The notes: generated from the sequence alone by a model not told the origin. Shown: positions 37,096 through 50,369, counted from the stretch's first letter. The stretch: DNA of 64,000 nt from Trema orientale (GCA_002914845.1 JXTC01000264.1:152889-216888); one strand, 5' to 3'. Made by a program: numbers and translations.

Positions 37096-37820
37096 TCATA
37101 CGAGGCCTTCGGCTGTGATTCCGAGCTCTCTGAGGACCTCAGAGCACTCAGGAAGGGGTTCCTTCTTTAGGAATCCCAGAGGGTTGGCTTGGCGCACCGG
37201 GGAAGCGATGCCGTTGTTGCTTGTGATGCTGACCCTGGCGCTCAGCTTGTTGTATGGGTCCTTGCTGACCTCTGAGCAGTCAGGGGAGCTGCTCTTCACC
37301 AGCTGGATCTCGCAAATCTCCTCCTCGTGGTCCCCGTCCACCGGTATCCTGTATGTTCCCGACGCATCGGTCTCGGCCTCGGCGCTGTATGTGGCGCTCC
37401 CTCCTTCGTTGTCTCTGCACTCCAACCTTACCTTTGCACCTACATGCATGCATTGTCAAACTACCTCGTTATATATTATTGTTTGCTATATATACGAATG
37501 TGTGTTTGATTACAAATTCAATAGTGATAGTGTTACATCAAAATATAGTATTCATGTGACAATATCATCTTCGTACGTGAAAATCTGTGAAATCTTATAT
37601 ATATATATATATATATTGAGAGATGAGAGTTTGGTATATATATATATGTGTGTGTGTGTGTACCTTTCATGTACTCGCTGACCCTTGTAACGAACTGAGC
37701 ACGACACGTGTCACAGTAAACCTTGCCCTCCACGAACAGGCGCGGGGTCTCGCAGTAAGCGAAACCAAGGAGGGACAAGAAGCACAAGGCTGAGGCAAAG
37801 ATGATTACGGACTTGGCCAT
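37096..37820 (-). CDS. Secreted Ole e 1-domain protein (two exons, 166 aa)
   Basis: The Ole e 1 family consists of small secreted cell-wall or extracellular proteins of pollen and other tissues; their biochemical role is not settled. Coding exons are 37664-37820 and 37439-37096 (minus strand), joined in phase 1 to read MKGAKVRLECRDNEGG. Residues 1-23 are a clear signal peptide (MAKSVIIFASALCFLSLLGFAYC). The mature part has the family signature VEGKVYCDTCRAQF and five more cysteines, in LECRD, EEICEIQ, SPDCSEV and LPECSEV, with the conserved NNGI and ANPLGFLKKEPLPEC blocks near the end. It is closest to the SAH7/C13-like branch. The intron (37440-37663) carries TA and TG microsatellites. Intact, complete and of normal length. 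Confidence 0.94.
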
Positions 37821-37936
37821 TTTTTTTTTTTAGTCTTTTGTCAGTGCTTGCTTGCTTTTTTTGCCCTTCTTGTTTGGGATGATAAAATGTGATTCAAACT
37901 AAGAGGACACTTACCAATAAGAAGGGCGGAGTCTTT

Positions 37937-37944
37937 TTTATATA
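37937..37944 (-). promoter_or_regulatory. TATA box of the Ole e 1 gene
   Basis: Read on the minus strand this is tatataaa, 117 bp upstream of the ATG, with an attggt (CCAAT-type, reverse) motif about 30 bp further upstream. Position and sequence fit a core promoter. Confidence 0.6.
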
Positions 37945-39155
37945 TGGGAAAGTTTTGGGTTTATTTTGGGGAATTTGTTTTGTCAATTTAGTTGGCAGTT
38001 ATTTTTGTGGGGTTGTGATTTATTTTCCTTGTTTAGATGTGGCTGACAATTAGATCCGCCTTTGTGCTCCTTAAACTTCTCTTTGACTTGAACTTGTTTA
38101 AGTTTTCTATTACTAATTGCGCAAAAAATTGAATTTGGTTAAATTTCTTTTCTTTGGGTATTTTATATTAACCGAGTTCTAGTAAATATCTTGATTTGGA
38201 CAAAATAGTTTGTACTTTGTCCATTTTATATATGTAATGCGTACATTTCAAAATAATTTTTATTGCCGTAGGGTTTATATTTGAATAAAGTACGTATCAA
38301 AATGAATTCTAACATTAAAAGCAAAGAGATGAAAGTATTAACCTTTCTCTGATCTTGTTATGTCAATAAAGTCATTGACTACTCTCTCGGAACTCATTTT
38401 TATTCCAACAAAATGACAAATATTGTTAGGAAGAAATGGTTCTGTTTTCCAAATTGTAAAGGTTAATATTTGACAATATTATTCCCAACCATGTAATTGG
38501 AAATCAAACTAATACTAGTGTCAATAAGCTTGGATCTTTGTAATATACTGTACAGACAATATTGTTCCTTTTTGTTTTTGTTTTGTTTTTTTTTTTTTTT
38601 TTTTTCCCTTCTCGTTAATCATCCGAATTTTTCCTTTCTTAAAACTAGTAATTTCGAATTTGTTTGCGTGTGAGGGCTAACGTTTTGTGTCAGAAAAGTA
38701 GAGATAAAAAATCAATTTTAAGCAGGGTCATATTTAACTTTGTAATAAAGAAAAATTTAAAGATTATCAAGCTCACTAACTGATCCAAACACATCCATGC
38801 CATACCAAACCTAGTTATCAGACAATGAGTAAATGTTTGGAAAACCTAACTTTTATACCAATATTCGCACAAAATAACGGGACATTAACTTTTTTTTTAA
38901 AGCACAAACAGCAAATAATGTAATTCTATTTTGAGATAAAATATGAATTAAGATCATAATACATAAGGGCTTGCTTGGTTTTTTTTTTTTATTATTCGTT
39001 TAAATTAAATAAGTGTTTGGGTAAATTTTTAAGAAGATTTACTTTTCATTCTATTTGAAAAAACAAAATACAGAAAACAAAATGTATCCACGTAAGCCAA
39101 TGTATAAAATATTTCTAAAAGCGTAATTTTCCTAATACAGTAACCCACATTAATA

Positions 39156-39160
<5 letters not shown>
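37945..39160. other. Upstream region of the Ole e 1 gene
   Basis: AT-rich sequence with poly-T runs (38580-38605, 38980). It is the likely distal promoter of the minus-strand gene; no other feature could be defined. Confidence 0.45.

Positions 39161-39238
<78 letters not shown>
39161..39238. repeat. (AT)39 microsatellite
   Basis: A 78-bp uninterrupted AT dinucleotide run, the longest in the window. The sequence to its right (gtgaggtttcaatggttattg) resembles, in inverse orientation, 44110-44160, so it may mark one end of a repeat. Confidence 0.95.
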
Positions 39239-39241
<3 letters not shown>

Positions 39242-41700
39242 TGAGGTTTCAATGGTTATTGTCATATTTACCCATCGATGGTTATTGTTGTTTTAGCCGT
39301 TAGATGAAAATCAAATGGTTCTAATTAATTGAGTAGTTATTCAATAAAATTTATGATTATTAATTAGCTTTGAAATTATAAATCTCATTAATATGTTTTT
39401 AGATGGAGAACTTGTTGGTCACCTTTGACCATGTCATTTTTTAATGTATTTTTTTATTTATTTAAATGAAATCTTAATATTTTTTTAAACAAAAATAGAA
39501 TCTTAATTTAAGATTCACATTCTGATTCTCATCTCATTCCACGATTTTCAATTGAAAAAAAAAAACTTTTTATATTCCCTAAATCAATCGTATAAATGCC
39601 CTAGGAGAAAATACCATTAATGCATCTTCGTCAAATAATATTTTATGTCCCCATTGAAATAAGACATATCATTTATAATGTTAATAGAATTTAACGTATT
39701 TTCCTCTCTGTTTGCCCGTTATATACTGAACTGGTTTTTTTTTTCTTGGGGTATTAACTTTTCTCACTTCTGAAAGCCTTTTGGCCTTTGTGAATAAGTA
39801 AATAGAAAAAAGCTCAAAAAAAAAGCTCAGTAAATAGCATGCTGCATGCTGACAATAGAAAAAAACTCAGGAAGACTCAAAGAAAGGATGGTATTATGGT
39901 AATGTGGAAGAAGAATATATGAGAGTAAATTAAAAAGAGATAAAATTAAAAAAGAACTCATTTTTCAAAGAAAAATAGAAGAACTCTTTCCCTGTTATCA
40001 TACATCAGCAAGTAGAATTGTTAATTAACTAAGAAAAGAATTGAAAAATGAAATTCTTTGAAAGACAAAGAATTAAATATTTGTTTTCACAGATTGGCCA
40101 CTTCAACCGAATTATTAGTGTGAGTTTATATTTGGAGATTGAATGATAAAACCCAGAAAGTAACGGAAGGGTAAGCATCAGTGAGTATTGAAAAATTGTT
40201 GAATCAGATTAGTGAGTTAATTAATGAAGAAATCTCTTGACAAAGAGAAGAAAGGACGGGTATTCAACGGTTGCAGGCCCAGAGGATAATTTTTGAGAAG
40301 AAAAATAAAAATGAAAATGTAAAAAATAAATAGGGCAGACGAAAACGTTACTATGAAAATATCTTAAATGACATGACAATTCTATTGGCTGAACACAAAT
40401 TGGTGACCATTATTTCACATAGGATCTTGATTCACCATCAATAATGTTCCACCAATCAGATACATAATTAAAAAAACAAATTGATACTCACATGGACTCA
40501 TGGAGAAATAAATCTACTGAAGTTGATTCGTTATCGAATTACAATTATTTAAGATGATGAAGTAAGAACAACGTTTATTTGCAAAAAGAAAGTATCTACT
40601 TTTATCTTATTTGTTACATAAAAGACTAATAGAATGTCAATTAAATTCTTTTATATATAGCACTAATTTATGGTGATAGTGACGTTTTAGTTAATAGGAT
40701 TCATAAAAGAAAGTGAACGTTTTTTTTTATGAAGTTCTATATTTTTTACTTTATAGAAAAAGTGAAAAAAAGAAAAGAAAAAAAAAACTTATGTTTTAGA
40801 AAAACCTATTATTATCTGCGTCATTTTAACTAAAATCATATCAGAATTCTATTATAATCATTATTGTGCAAATATAATAAAATTTGATGCGCTCACATAG
40901 TCTCATGGGTAGTATATTAAGCTTTTGTGGTTGCATATATAATATGATTGCAACAATATTAATTTTGAAAATGATGTATTTCTAGTGAAGGCTGAACAAA
41001 CACATTGACCGTTGATAGCTTTTGAAATATCATATTTTCATCCTAGTATGTAAATTTGCATACTAATTCTATTTAGTTTACTTATATTTTAATATATTAA
41101 TATTCCATGAATTAGAAATAAAAGGAGAAAAAAGCAATAACTTTAGCCTACTTAATTTTATTTGAACTTTATTGAACTTATTAAAATTTCAAAACTGTAT
41201 CTTGAGCCTAGGATGACGAGCACTACTTCTTCAAAGTTAGCATTTAATTTAATTTTTTAAAATTTTTGGTTTGAACTTCCATTTGAAAAACAATAAAGTT
41301 GATTAATTGAAAGCTGAAAAATCATATAATCGAACCACATATCTCGTTTTTTTCAAAACGACATAAAAAATAAGCATTTGGAAAAAATTATTATTCGATG
41401 ACCCAAAAAAACTCAACTGAAGAAGTGACAATTTATAAAGAAAAACGAAAAATGTAGAAAAGAAAAAAAGAAAAAAATTGGGCAAAATAGAGGAAAACAA
41501 AATCTGACTGGGCATTCATTAGGAAAAAAAAATGTAAATTGATGCCTTATAGTATTGATATTTTTGAAAAGTGAGTGTAAATTAAAATCTTATTATTATG
41601 ATATTTTTGAAAAATTTTAAAATTTTAGTAGGGAGAATATAAAAATAACACATTTCACATAAATTTAGAAATTAAAAAAGACTGAGTGGGGATTCTTTAC
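39239..41700. other. AT-rich spacer
   Basis: No gene and no well-bounded repeat found. Frames are short and lack any recognisable motif. Confidence 0.5.
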
Positions 41701-42270
41701 AGTACTTTGCAAGCCCCTTAACTTAGAGTAGATATTATATGTAACAACTGAATGATGAGCCACATTCATACTTTGGATCATGTGCAAAGTGATGTGTCTC
41801 TATGAGTACTTCAATCGAAATTGGAAAATGCAAGTCCCTTAGAGTACATATTATATGTGACAAATTCATAGTACTTTTGGTCACATGCACAATATTGTGT
41901 TTCTTTGACTAATTCAATCAAAATCAAATAGCAAGTCAATAAAGCAAATATCATACATGATAATTGATCCAAATTCATACTTTAGGTTATATGCACAGTA
42001 TCGTGTCTGTTTGACTACTTTAATCGGAATCAGAAAGTAAGTCCCATAAAGCTCATTATATAAGTGACAATTAAATTACATTCATATGTTAGATATATTC
42101 TTTTAAGCTGAATCATTCATACTTTAGGCAATATGTACAGTATTGTGTGTCTCTGTGACTAGTTCAGTAGAAAACGGAGAGTAAGTCCCTTAACTCATAC
42201 ATAATGCGTGACAATTAAATGAAACTCATTTATACTTTAGGTCACATGCGTATAGTATTATGTCTATGTA
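41701..42270. repeat. Degenerate tandem repeat, five copies of about 100-140 bp
   Basis: A unit containing tcatactttaggtcacatgcacagtattgtgtctctttgactacttcaatc recurs five times, with the catacttt anchor near 41767, 41870, 41979, 42118 and 42231. The copies are heavily diverged and vary in length. Confidence 0.8.
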
Positions 42271-42369
42271 CATTTTTTTTTTTGAATTTGTTTATTCTTA
42301 AAATTTGGCTATATTTTTTTTAATAAAAAATTATATAATAGAATTTTATTTGAAAACAAATATTACATC

Positions 42370-42832
42370 TATTGTGCACGAGTTTTCCAACTAGTCGACT
42401 CGTTAGATCAAGACAATTCGAGAAAGTCTGGTCGCAACCTATTAAATTCGACCAAAAAATATTTGAGTATCCAATCAACATAGAATCTTATGATTATCTC
42501 GCCAGATCTTCTTCAATTCAAACTTGAGACAATAGAAATCAAATTCCAAAATTAAAGGAATAAATCCCAGGATATCGTATCTATTCTTTCTATATTTATT
42601 CAAATTCGAATAAATATAATTATGGATAAAAAGATCCTCCCCTTAATGCTATAAATAGGGAGCTTAGGGTTCCGTAAAAGGGATCCGACTCTTGTAAACA
42701 CAAAATGAAAAAAAAATAATTTCAGTGACTAAAAGTGGACGTAGGTTTTAGTTTGAGAAAGTTAAACCACTATAAATTTTGGTGTCGTTTTTAGTTTAAA
42801 TTATCGTTGAACCAGCTTTTGGTGTCAACAGT
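42370..42832 (+). mobile_element. LTR-like remnant
   Basis: The sequence has the look of a Gypsy-type LTR promoter and leader: gctataaatagggagc at about 42650, a short leader, then agtggacgtaggttt ... gaaccactataaattttggtgtc ending near ggtgtcaaca at 42830. No partner LTR or internal domain was found and the left edge is arbitrary. Confidence 0.4.
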
Positions 42833-44162
42833 ATCAAAATTCAAATTTAAACATAAAAACTCTGTTTGTATTATAATTCTGCAAAATTTGAGTTTGACAT
42901 TCTTTAAATTAAAGATGAGTTGTTTGTCTTCTAGAAATAAACTTTGTAATATGCCCAAAGAAAAACACATTTCTTATAAAAATAAAAAAAATAACAAAAG
43001 ACGTATCTACAAAAACTTTTCTTTTGTAACAATATGGAAATAGAGAATTCTAATTGTATAAAAAGAAATGCACAAGACTTATGGGGAAAAAAAAAAAAAA
43101 AAACAGAGAGAGAAAAATCATAAGAATTTTAGGGAGGAAAAAAAGAAAGAAAAAGATACGTAGGCTAGGTGAGGCTAAGGGTGGATATGCTACTGAAGGT
43201 AATTATTAGAAAATTTAAAAAAAATAAAAAAATTAAAATAAACTGGAAATCTTAAGCAATGATGTGCTCATATTTATAAAATATTTACGTACCTTTTCTA
43301 ACTTAATTTTGTGCTAAATTTTTTTTCTTCTCAATATTTTTATCTTAATTTGTGCTATTTTATTAAATTAAACAGGTTGTGAAGTTTATATACAAAAGAA
43401 AATTTAAGTGGCATTTTTCTAAGATAGTAGAGAGAGATAATAAAAGCTGATGTCTATTTGTTTTGTTGAAGGCCCAATCTCATCCATCCACTTAGCCCAT
43501 TTAAGGAAGAGAATTGGCCCATTTGAAGAAAAGACCATATAATTGCATGGAGATCATATAATTGCATGGAGATTAAATAGATTTATTTGTAAATATATGT
43601 ATATATGTTTATTCAAGAAAAAATATGTATATATGTTTAAGAAAAGGAAACGTAACTCTTCAAAAAAAAAAAAAGATTTAAAATAAAAAAGAAAAGGAAA
43701 CGTGAAAGGCTGATTAATTATCTAGTCACCAGGAAAAAAAAAAAAGTAACCCCTTGCAGTCGATGAGGTCAATTACATATATATATATATATATATAGGT
43801 AGATGGAAAAACGTAAAAACAAACTTATTTGAAAAAAAAAATCAAACAAAACACAAATTTCAAAACTCAAACAAATTAATTGTAACAATTCAAAAAATGA
43901 GAAATTAAACCATTATTAAATCTGGATATTCGTTCCAAATATTAATTGCAAAAGTCAAAAGAAAAAATAAAAAGAATTTTTGCAATTAATGCTAATGCTA
44001 ACTTGTTGTTAACCTTCTATAGCAGGAAATTTTGAAGTCAAAGTCATTATTTGTATTTAATACTTGTATTATTATTGATAATTATTTAATACTAACACAA
44101 ATTTTTATGATGGTTATTATGGAACTGTAACCATTGAAAACTCGTCCATATATATATACACA
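42833..44162. other. AT-rich spacer
   Basis: No gene. A small tandem duplication (atataattgcatggagat) lies at 43548-43585 and an AT microsatellite at 43777-43797. Confidence 0.5.
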
Positions 44163-45226
44163 TATATAGGCCAATAATATAGTCCCTCATAGTTAGTTTT
44201 GGGGACTAGTCACTCATTGTCAATCTCACCATTAAAACTAATAGAAAATGGAAAAGTATGAGTTGAATCGCATCCAACGGTTGTAAACAATGCATGGGTA
44301 TGCAAAAAATTGCAACTAGTTGAGGAGGTTTTTTTTATTTTTTATTTTTGGATCGTTTAGGAGGTTGCTGTATAAAACAAATATATGATATTGTCACCCA
44401 TAAAAAAATATAATATTTATTTTTGTAGTATAAATTCTCATTTAGAATTTATTATAATAAGATCTAATAAACGATAAATGATGTGCTAATGATAATATAT
44501 TTGTTTTCACATGTACATAATATGGATATGGAATCAGTGAAATGAAATCTGTTCTTTTATTTCATGAAAATATTATCTATTTATATATATAAGTTTTCAA
44601 AATTTACAATATAATTCACAAAGTTTCAAACCCATTAAAAGTAGAAAAACTTTAATTTTCTATGCAAAAGTAACATAGTATTACGAAATACTAGAACTAT
44701 TTTTCTATTTTATTCTCCTTTATCAATCATTTGATATTTAAAATGTAATCTTTTGCATGCATGAATAGTTGGCTATATTTTTCAATAGTATTGAATACTG
44801 GCAACGAAAAAAAAAAGTGTCATCTTTATTTTTTGTCAACACAAAATTAAATATCTAAAAATATAACTGGAATTTCATTTTTTTAGTTCGTCAAAGATAG
44901 TTAAACAGTTATCAATAGTTATATGTATGGTATTATAATCATGTGGTAATATGATAAAATTATCAAGTAGTAAATATGTGGCAATATAATTTAATTATTA
45001 TTTAACATGATCATTAGTCCTTCCAAATAAAAAAAATTAATATGCAATTCTTTGAATATTTGTTGAGCTATATATGGTATTCTAATTCAAAAAATGTTAC
45101 TCTATTGGATTTTATCTTTTAAACAAAGTTCTTATATTACCTAAAGAAATAATAATGTTATATTTTATGTGGGTGACTAGTCACCAAATTTTACATTGTG
45201 GACTATAGTCTAGTCCTACATATATA
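44163..45226. mobile_element. TIR element with GGACTAGTCAC ends, about 1.06 kb
   Basis: The left end (tataggccaataatatagtccctcatag ... ggggactagtcactc) and the right end (reverse complement tgtaggactagactatagtccacaatg ... ggtgactagtcac) are inverted copies of about 60 bp. The interior is AT-rich and non-coding. TA-rich flanks hide a target duplication. A short phrase of the same kind (ggactagtctccaaggactagtc) sits at 30424-30446. Confidence 0.6.
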
Positions 45227-46046
45227 ATGTGTTTGTTGTGTGTTAAGTGTACGGGTGTTGAGGTAATTAGTAGACCCAATGGTTTGGAAGAGTTCGTTCA
45301 GCATTTCGTGTGTGGCCTTGCCTCGACCATCGGCCTGTAAGTACTAAGAAACAGCTGAAAACGTACATACCGCAATCCTCTGCCCCATCTGGGGTCAAGG
45401 CCAAGGGGCTGGTCTACGTCGGCATGGTCCCGAGTAATTTTGTGGCCACTGGCTGCATTTTTCATGTTTTAAATCCGACTACAAAGCTAACTAATTTTTG
45501 GTGTAGTCGATATGAATTTAAGAGTTTATTTCCTTCTGAAAGCGAGTGTCAAGTTAAATGTGCAATTAGGAATAAGCTCATTGACGAAACTCAATGTGCC
45601 CATAATTTGTATATTCCGCACTGAAAGAATCATCTCACTCTCTGGTATTTAACATAATTAGCCCGCCGGAGACAACATTATCGCACATCGAACAGGTATG
45701 GTAGGGAATAGTAATTTAAACGGCAACAGACTCCATTTAAATGGTGTCACATTAACAAACTGAAGATGGAATACAAAGAAGGGACCCTTTTCCTAGAAAG
45801 CTTTCAGAAAATCAGAATCTTGCACGGTTGATCTTTGGCATGAAAAGGCTTTAGAGGTTGCGAAATGGGACCAAGCCGAAAGGGTCAAACTACAATCACA
45901 ACGAAAGAAACGACAGAACAATAACAAATTAATAAAAATAGAATGTGCCTCAGGAATAAGAACAAGAACCCTACAATTGACCAGAAATTTAACTTTCTCC
46001 CGTCTGTCTATACGCTGCATAACCCCAAACGGCAGTTCGCTTTGTT
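45227..46046. other. Spacer and 3' UTR region of the 14-3-3 gene
   Basis: An open frame without a nearby ATG at about 45310-45624 (plus strand) reads like protein but matches no family I know. The part from about 45790 to 46046 is less AT-rich and is probably the 14-3-3 3' UTR on the minus strand. Confidence 0.45.
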
Positions 46047-48889
46047 TCACTGAACAAAGAACACTATGCAATGAGTATCATTACCAAATCAACAAAAACG
46101 AACTGTTCAATATAATCAATTGAAGTACCTCTGCGTCTTCACCTCCAGCAGGTTTAGCAGAGCTGTCAACCTTCTGAACTTCTTCAACTGCAAAGCAAAA
46201 AAATAAATTAACGTAAATAATCGTAAAATTTAAAAATAAGCCCATGGAAGAGACAGTGGAATACAACTGGTGTTACTGAAAGCAAATTAATGAGACTTAA
46301 GGACAAGGCATAGAGACAAAAGTGCAGGTACAAACAGAAACAGTTCCAAAGCATCATACACTGTACCAGAACAATTAAGATCGGAAGCTGGAAATTTTGA
46401 AGGTGGGAGGGAAAGACAAATAATCTTGCACAACTTCGAGTTCAAATTCATGGAAAAACTATAAAACAATATCATTATCTTGCAAAAACCAAGAGTATCC
46501 AAATCATGGATGGTCTTTTTTTTTTAAGCAATTATTAAATCAAACTAACAAAATTGAAGATTTACGGGTATCCTAAGACAGTCACCACCCCATAACCATT
46601 AGTACGTTTCAAACAATTGCCACGTACAAAAATTGCAAAAACAAGTCTGCTTATAAGCCCTGTACCAATCACTGACACTATAGTTCTAATGCCTACGTGT
46701 ATATACTACTATGCTTTGCAAGCCCAGCCCCACTCCACACCCTTTTTTCTCTCGTCCAAACTGCCCTGTTGAGCGGAGGATATAGGTAGATTGATCCCAT
46801 TACACATACAGACAAACACCCTCTACAGGGAAATTTATTTGGTGTTGACAACCACTGCCTACCAGTCAATATTTTGTCACTGTTTCAGGTTGAACCTGCA
46901 GCATACCTACTATTCAACAGGAACAGCATTAACTGGTGTTCCAAAGGTCATGAAAAAGCTCAAGGTTTATTTTGGTTGATTCAAATTACACACAAGCAAT
47001 CTCCTAATCACACCATTTACTGTTCTGTATAAGAATCTCATATGTTGAGAATCACAATACATAAAAGAAGCATTCATTATACAGATAGCATAAGCAACGC
47101 AAACCCACAGGGAATAGGAAAAAAAGAATCAACAATCACACTGTTTCAAAGATAGCATTAATACAATTAAATGTATAGTTAGTCCAAACAAAGATAAAAT
47201 TACAATTTACCTCCATCCTCTGGAATGTCTGAGGTCCACAATGTGAGGTTGTCCCTCAAGAGCTGCATGATCAATGTGCTGTCTTTGTAAGATTCCTCAC
47301 TCAAAGAATCCAACTCAGAAATTGCTTCATCAAATGCTTGCTTCGCAAGGTGACAAGCCCTGAAATTTAAGTCATGAAGAAACAACAAGACTTGCTCTCA
47401 ATTTCATTTTTGGTCATAGCAAACAAGCACATAATATGATGAACTACAAATAAACCAAGATAAGTATGAAACCAACCATACCTTTCAGGAGAGTTAAGAA
47501 TTTCATAATAGAACACGGAGAAGTTCAAGGCCAAACCCAGTCTAATGGGATGTGTAGGAGCTAGATCGGCCTCTGCTGTGGATGAAGCTGTCTGCAAATA
47601 TTTCAGCAACATATTACTAGATGTCACGACCTTTACTACAAGTACTGCAACTAGAAAACCTTTTGAGTACCGTACAGTGTATTTTGAGAAAGTGGATGAA
47701 CATGTACACAAGCATAAATTTTTGGAGAGTAACACTAGGGCCACTTAGCTTTTGCACCAAAAATTTGCATCAACTAATGTGACATGATTTTAAATCATGT
47801 TTAATCTCAAAGTGGGACATTTAAAAGTTAATAGCACTCCTACTTCTCTCAATGGGGAAAAAAAACTAAGTCACTAGATAATACCAAAGGAAAAACTAAA
47901 ACTAAAACAAGTACATTGCCCCCATTTCTAAGCAAATCCCATCTTTGGAGTTCATCATAAAATTTCTTTCCAAACAAATCATAGCACCGACACAGAAAAA
48001 CCAAAGCGAGAAAAGATCAAACATAATGATTATACCTGATAAGCTTTCAGTGACTGATCGGCAGCCTCTTTCTTCTCCTCACCGGACTTAAACTCTGCCA
48101 AGTACCGATAGTAATCTCCTTTCCTACAATCATATAAAACCTTCAAAAATCACAAAACTCGCTCTCAAATCAGAGAAACAAATATTAAGACAAAGAAACA
48201 CTCACATTTTGTAGAAGAAGACGGTCGATTCCCCGGCGGTGCAAGACGGTATGAGATGCTCGTCGATTACGGTCATAATGTCACTGCAAATACTGGAAAG
48301 CTCAGACTCAACCTTGTTTCTATACTCCTTTATGCGCTTAACATTCTGATCGTTCCCTTTCGCTTCTTCCTTCTGCTCGATCGAGGACAGTATCCTCCAT
48401 GAGGCTCTCCTCGCACCGATCACGTTCTTGTAACCAACCGATAGCAGATTTCGCTCCTCTACGGTCAATTCCACGTCTAGTTTCGCTACCTTCTTCATTG
48501 CATCCACCATTTCTGAAGAATCAAAACAATATATATATATATATACAAAATCAAAATCAAAACCCTAAGTGCAAGGTAGAGTGAGGATCCACCAAATCAA
48601 AATTTGAAAAATTGAACACTTAAATAATTTCAAATCGTCCAGAAATACTTAGATTTAAAGAGGAAACCGCCGATTAAACTATCTAAAAGCATATTCAAAT
48701 CACTTAAAAGCAACACAAACACGAAAAATACTAACAAAATTTCACTTTCCTAGTAACCAAACAGAAAAAAGAAAAGAAAAATATAAAAGAATAAAAGAAG
48801 AAGAAGAAGAAGAAACCATCATAGCGCTCAGCCTGCTCGGCAAGCTTGGCGATGTAGACATAGTTCTCTCTTTCTTTGGTGGAAGCCAT
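46047..48889 (-). CDS. 14-3-3 protein, D/iota type (seven exons, 262 aa)
   Basis: 14-3-3 proteins are dimeric adaptors that bind phosphoserine/threonine motifs on kinases, H+-ATPases and transcription factors. Coding exons on the minus strand: 48889-48817, 48512-48206, 48123-48036, 47591-47482, 47359-47211, 46187-46129 and the stop codon at 46049-46047; all junctions keep frame. The full fold is present: N-terminal dimer helices ([20 protein letters not shown]), signature 1 ([20 protein letters not shown]), the ligand-groove segment [14 protein letters not shown], and signature 2 ([18 protein letters not shown]). The variable tail ends [23 protein letters not shown] places it in the epsilon-like plant group, close to soybean protein D and Arabidopsis iota (GRF12). 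A (GA)n tract lies directly before the ATG. Confidence 0.96.
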
Positions 48890-48892
48890 GGC

Positions 48893-48921
<29 letters not shown>
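48893..48921 (-). promoter_or_regulatory. (GA)n tract immediately upstream of the 14-3-3 ATG
   Basis: On the coding strand about 14 GA repeats sit a few bases before the ATG. Such GAGA tracts in plant leaders are bound by BBR/BPC factors; function here is inferred only from position. Confidence 0.6.
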
Positions 48922-48924
<3 letters not shown>

Positions 48925-49870
48925 TCTGTCTCCTTAAAAATAAGAGTGAGGAACTGGTTTGGTTTCTCTTGGGGTGAGGGGACCGATTGGAGGGACTCAA
49001 ATAGGGGAAAAAAACTTGATACCGAGTGGCGAGTGCGCTTTGGGGGACACCCAAGTACCGGTCCCGCCTCCTTCTTTCCATGTTTCAGCCCCACGCTCTT
49101 TCAAGGAGCGTTTTCTCAAGCTTCACTTTAATTATTAAAGGGTCGTTTGGCCTTTGCGGAGCTGCTCTTAGCTTTTAAGAAGTAACTTGTTATAGAAGAT
49201 TTTTAATTAGACTTAGTGTGTTTGGTACGAGGAAGAAGTGGAAATAAGGGGAGGTGTGAGGGGATTATTGGATGGATTTGAGGTATGATGATTGTTGAGT
49301 GGGAGGAATTTTAGAAGGAAATGCGTTAGACAAGGAATTTTAAATTCTCAATTTTAACCAACTTTTAATCCCTTCAAAATTAGAGAGATTTTAGGAGGGA
49401 GATGCCCACTCAAGTATCAGAGTAGTTATTCTAACTATAATCTTTCCATTTCTTTCCACTTTTCTCTCTTATTAAATAATATAATAGAGATGATTTTAGT
49501 CTTCTCTCCTTCCTCTTATACCAAACACAATAAGAGAAGAGTGGGTTCTTCCTCTCTCACTTCTATTCCCTAGGTAATATATGTCCACTTCTTTCCTATC
49601 GTCCCTCCCTCCTATTAAACATAATCTTAAGGATGGTAATGCTTACTTATACAAAGTTGATTATACTATCATCATACAAATTCTCAAAAATACTATTCTA
49701 CAGTACATAATATATTCATACGAATTATGAAAACATCATTCTACAATATATATATATATATATAATGTATAACTTACCAAACATTTAAATACTAGTAATT
49801 TTGTAAATTTAATTTTCTAAATACCTAATTTTTTTGGTCATGATGCTCATAGTTGCAACACATCATAATT
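48922..49870. other. 14-3-3 promoter region and spacer
   Basis: The first few hundred bases are the upstream region of the minus-strand 14-3-3 gene. A repeat end of the type gggtcgtttggcctttgcgg starts at 49140, followed by a MITE-like block. No gene. Confidence 0.45.
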
Positions 49871-50369
49871 ATGGATGTTTAAAATCTGCACGATTAGATT
49901 AATCTAATCTGCACAAAGATTTGCTCTTGTGCAGATTGGATTGGATCAAATTTTTAAAATTTGTACTTTTACAAATTGAATTGGATCAAATTTTTAAAAT
50001 TTGCACTTTTACAAATTAGATTATATTTTATACCTTAAAAATTTTCGATCCAATCCAATCTTATTAGTTGTAGTTTATAATATAAAATTTTATTATATAA
50101 CTTACTCCACATGATTAATATTTTCTAAAATATAAAGGTTAAATTTGTGCTTAAAATATATAACTCATGAAAAAAACCAAAATAAAACTCAATTATAAAG
50201 ACTTATTAATTAAGTTTAATTAACCAATTAAAAGTAACTGATCCAATTCACAGATTGAATTAGTTAAAAGATTTTATACGGATTGGATATAATTTTTAAA
50301 ATTCATACTTAACGTGGATCGGATATAATGAACCAAAAAAAAAAAAATATGGACTAGATGAATACCCCT
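49871..50369. mobile_element. Probable MITE abutting the hAT-like element
   Basis: The left part (atggatgtttaaaatctgcac) and right part (reverse complement taggggtattcatctagtcc) look like worn inverted termini. The interior carries attggatc/gatccaat words on both strands and a 42-bp duplication at about 49940-50025. The right edge touches the target duplication of the next element. Confidence 0.45.

Noticed and set aside
41701-42270. CRISPR-like array, because of repeated phrases with spacers
   Set aside because: The units are diverged, irregularly spaced and contiguous, and this is a plant nuclear sequence; it is an old tandem repeat.
45310-45624. 104-codon plus-strand open frame
   Set aside because: It opens without an ATG (GTG at the start) and matches no family; the first internal ATG leaves about 65 codons without splice or promoter context.
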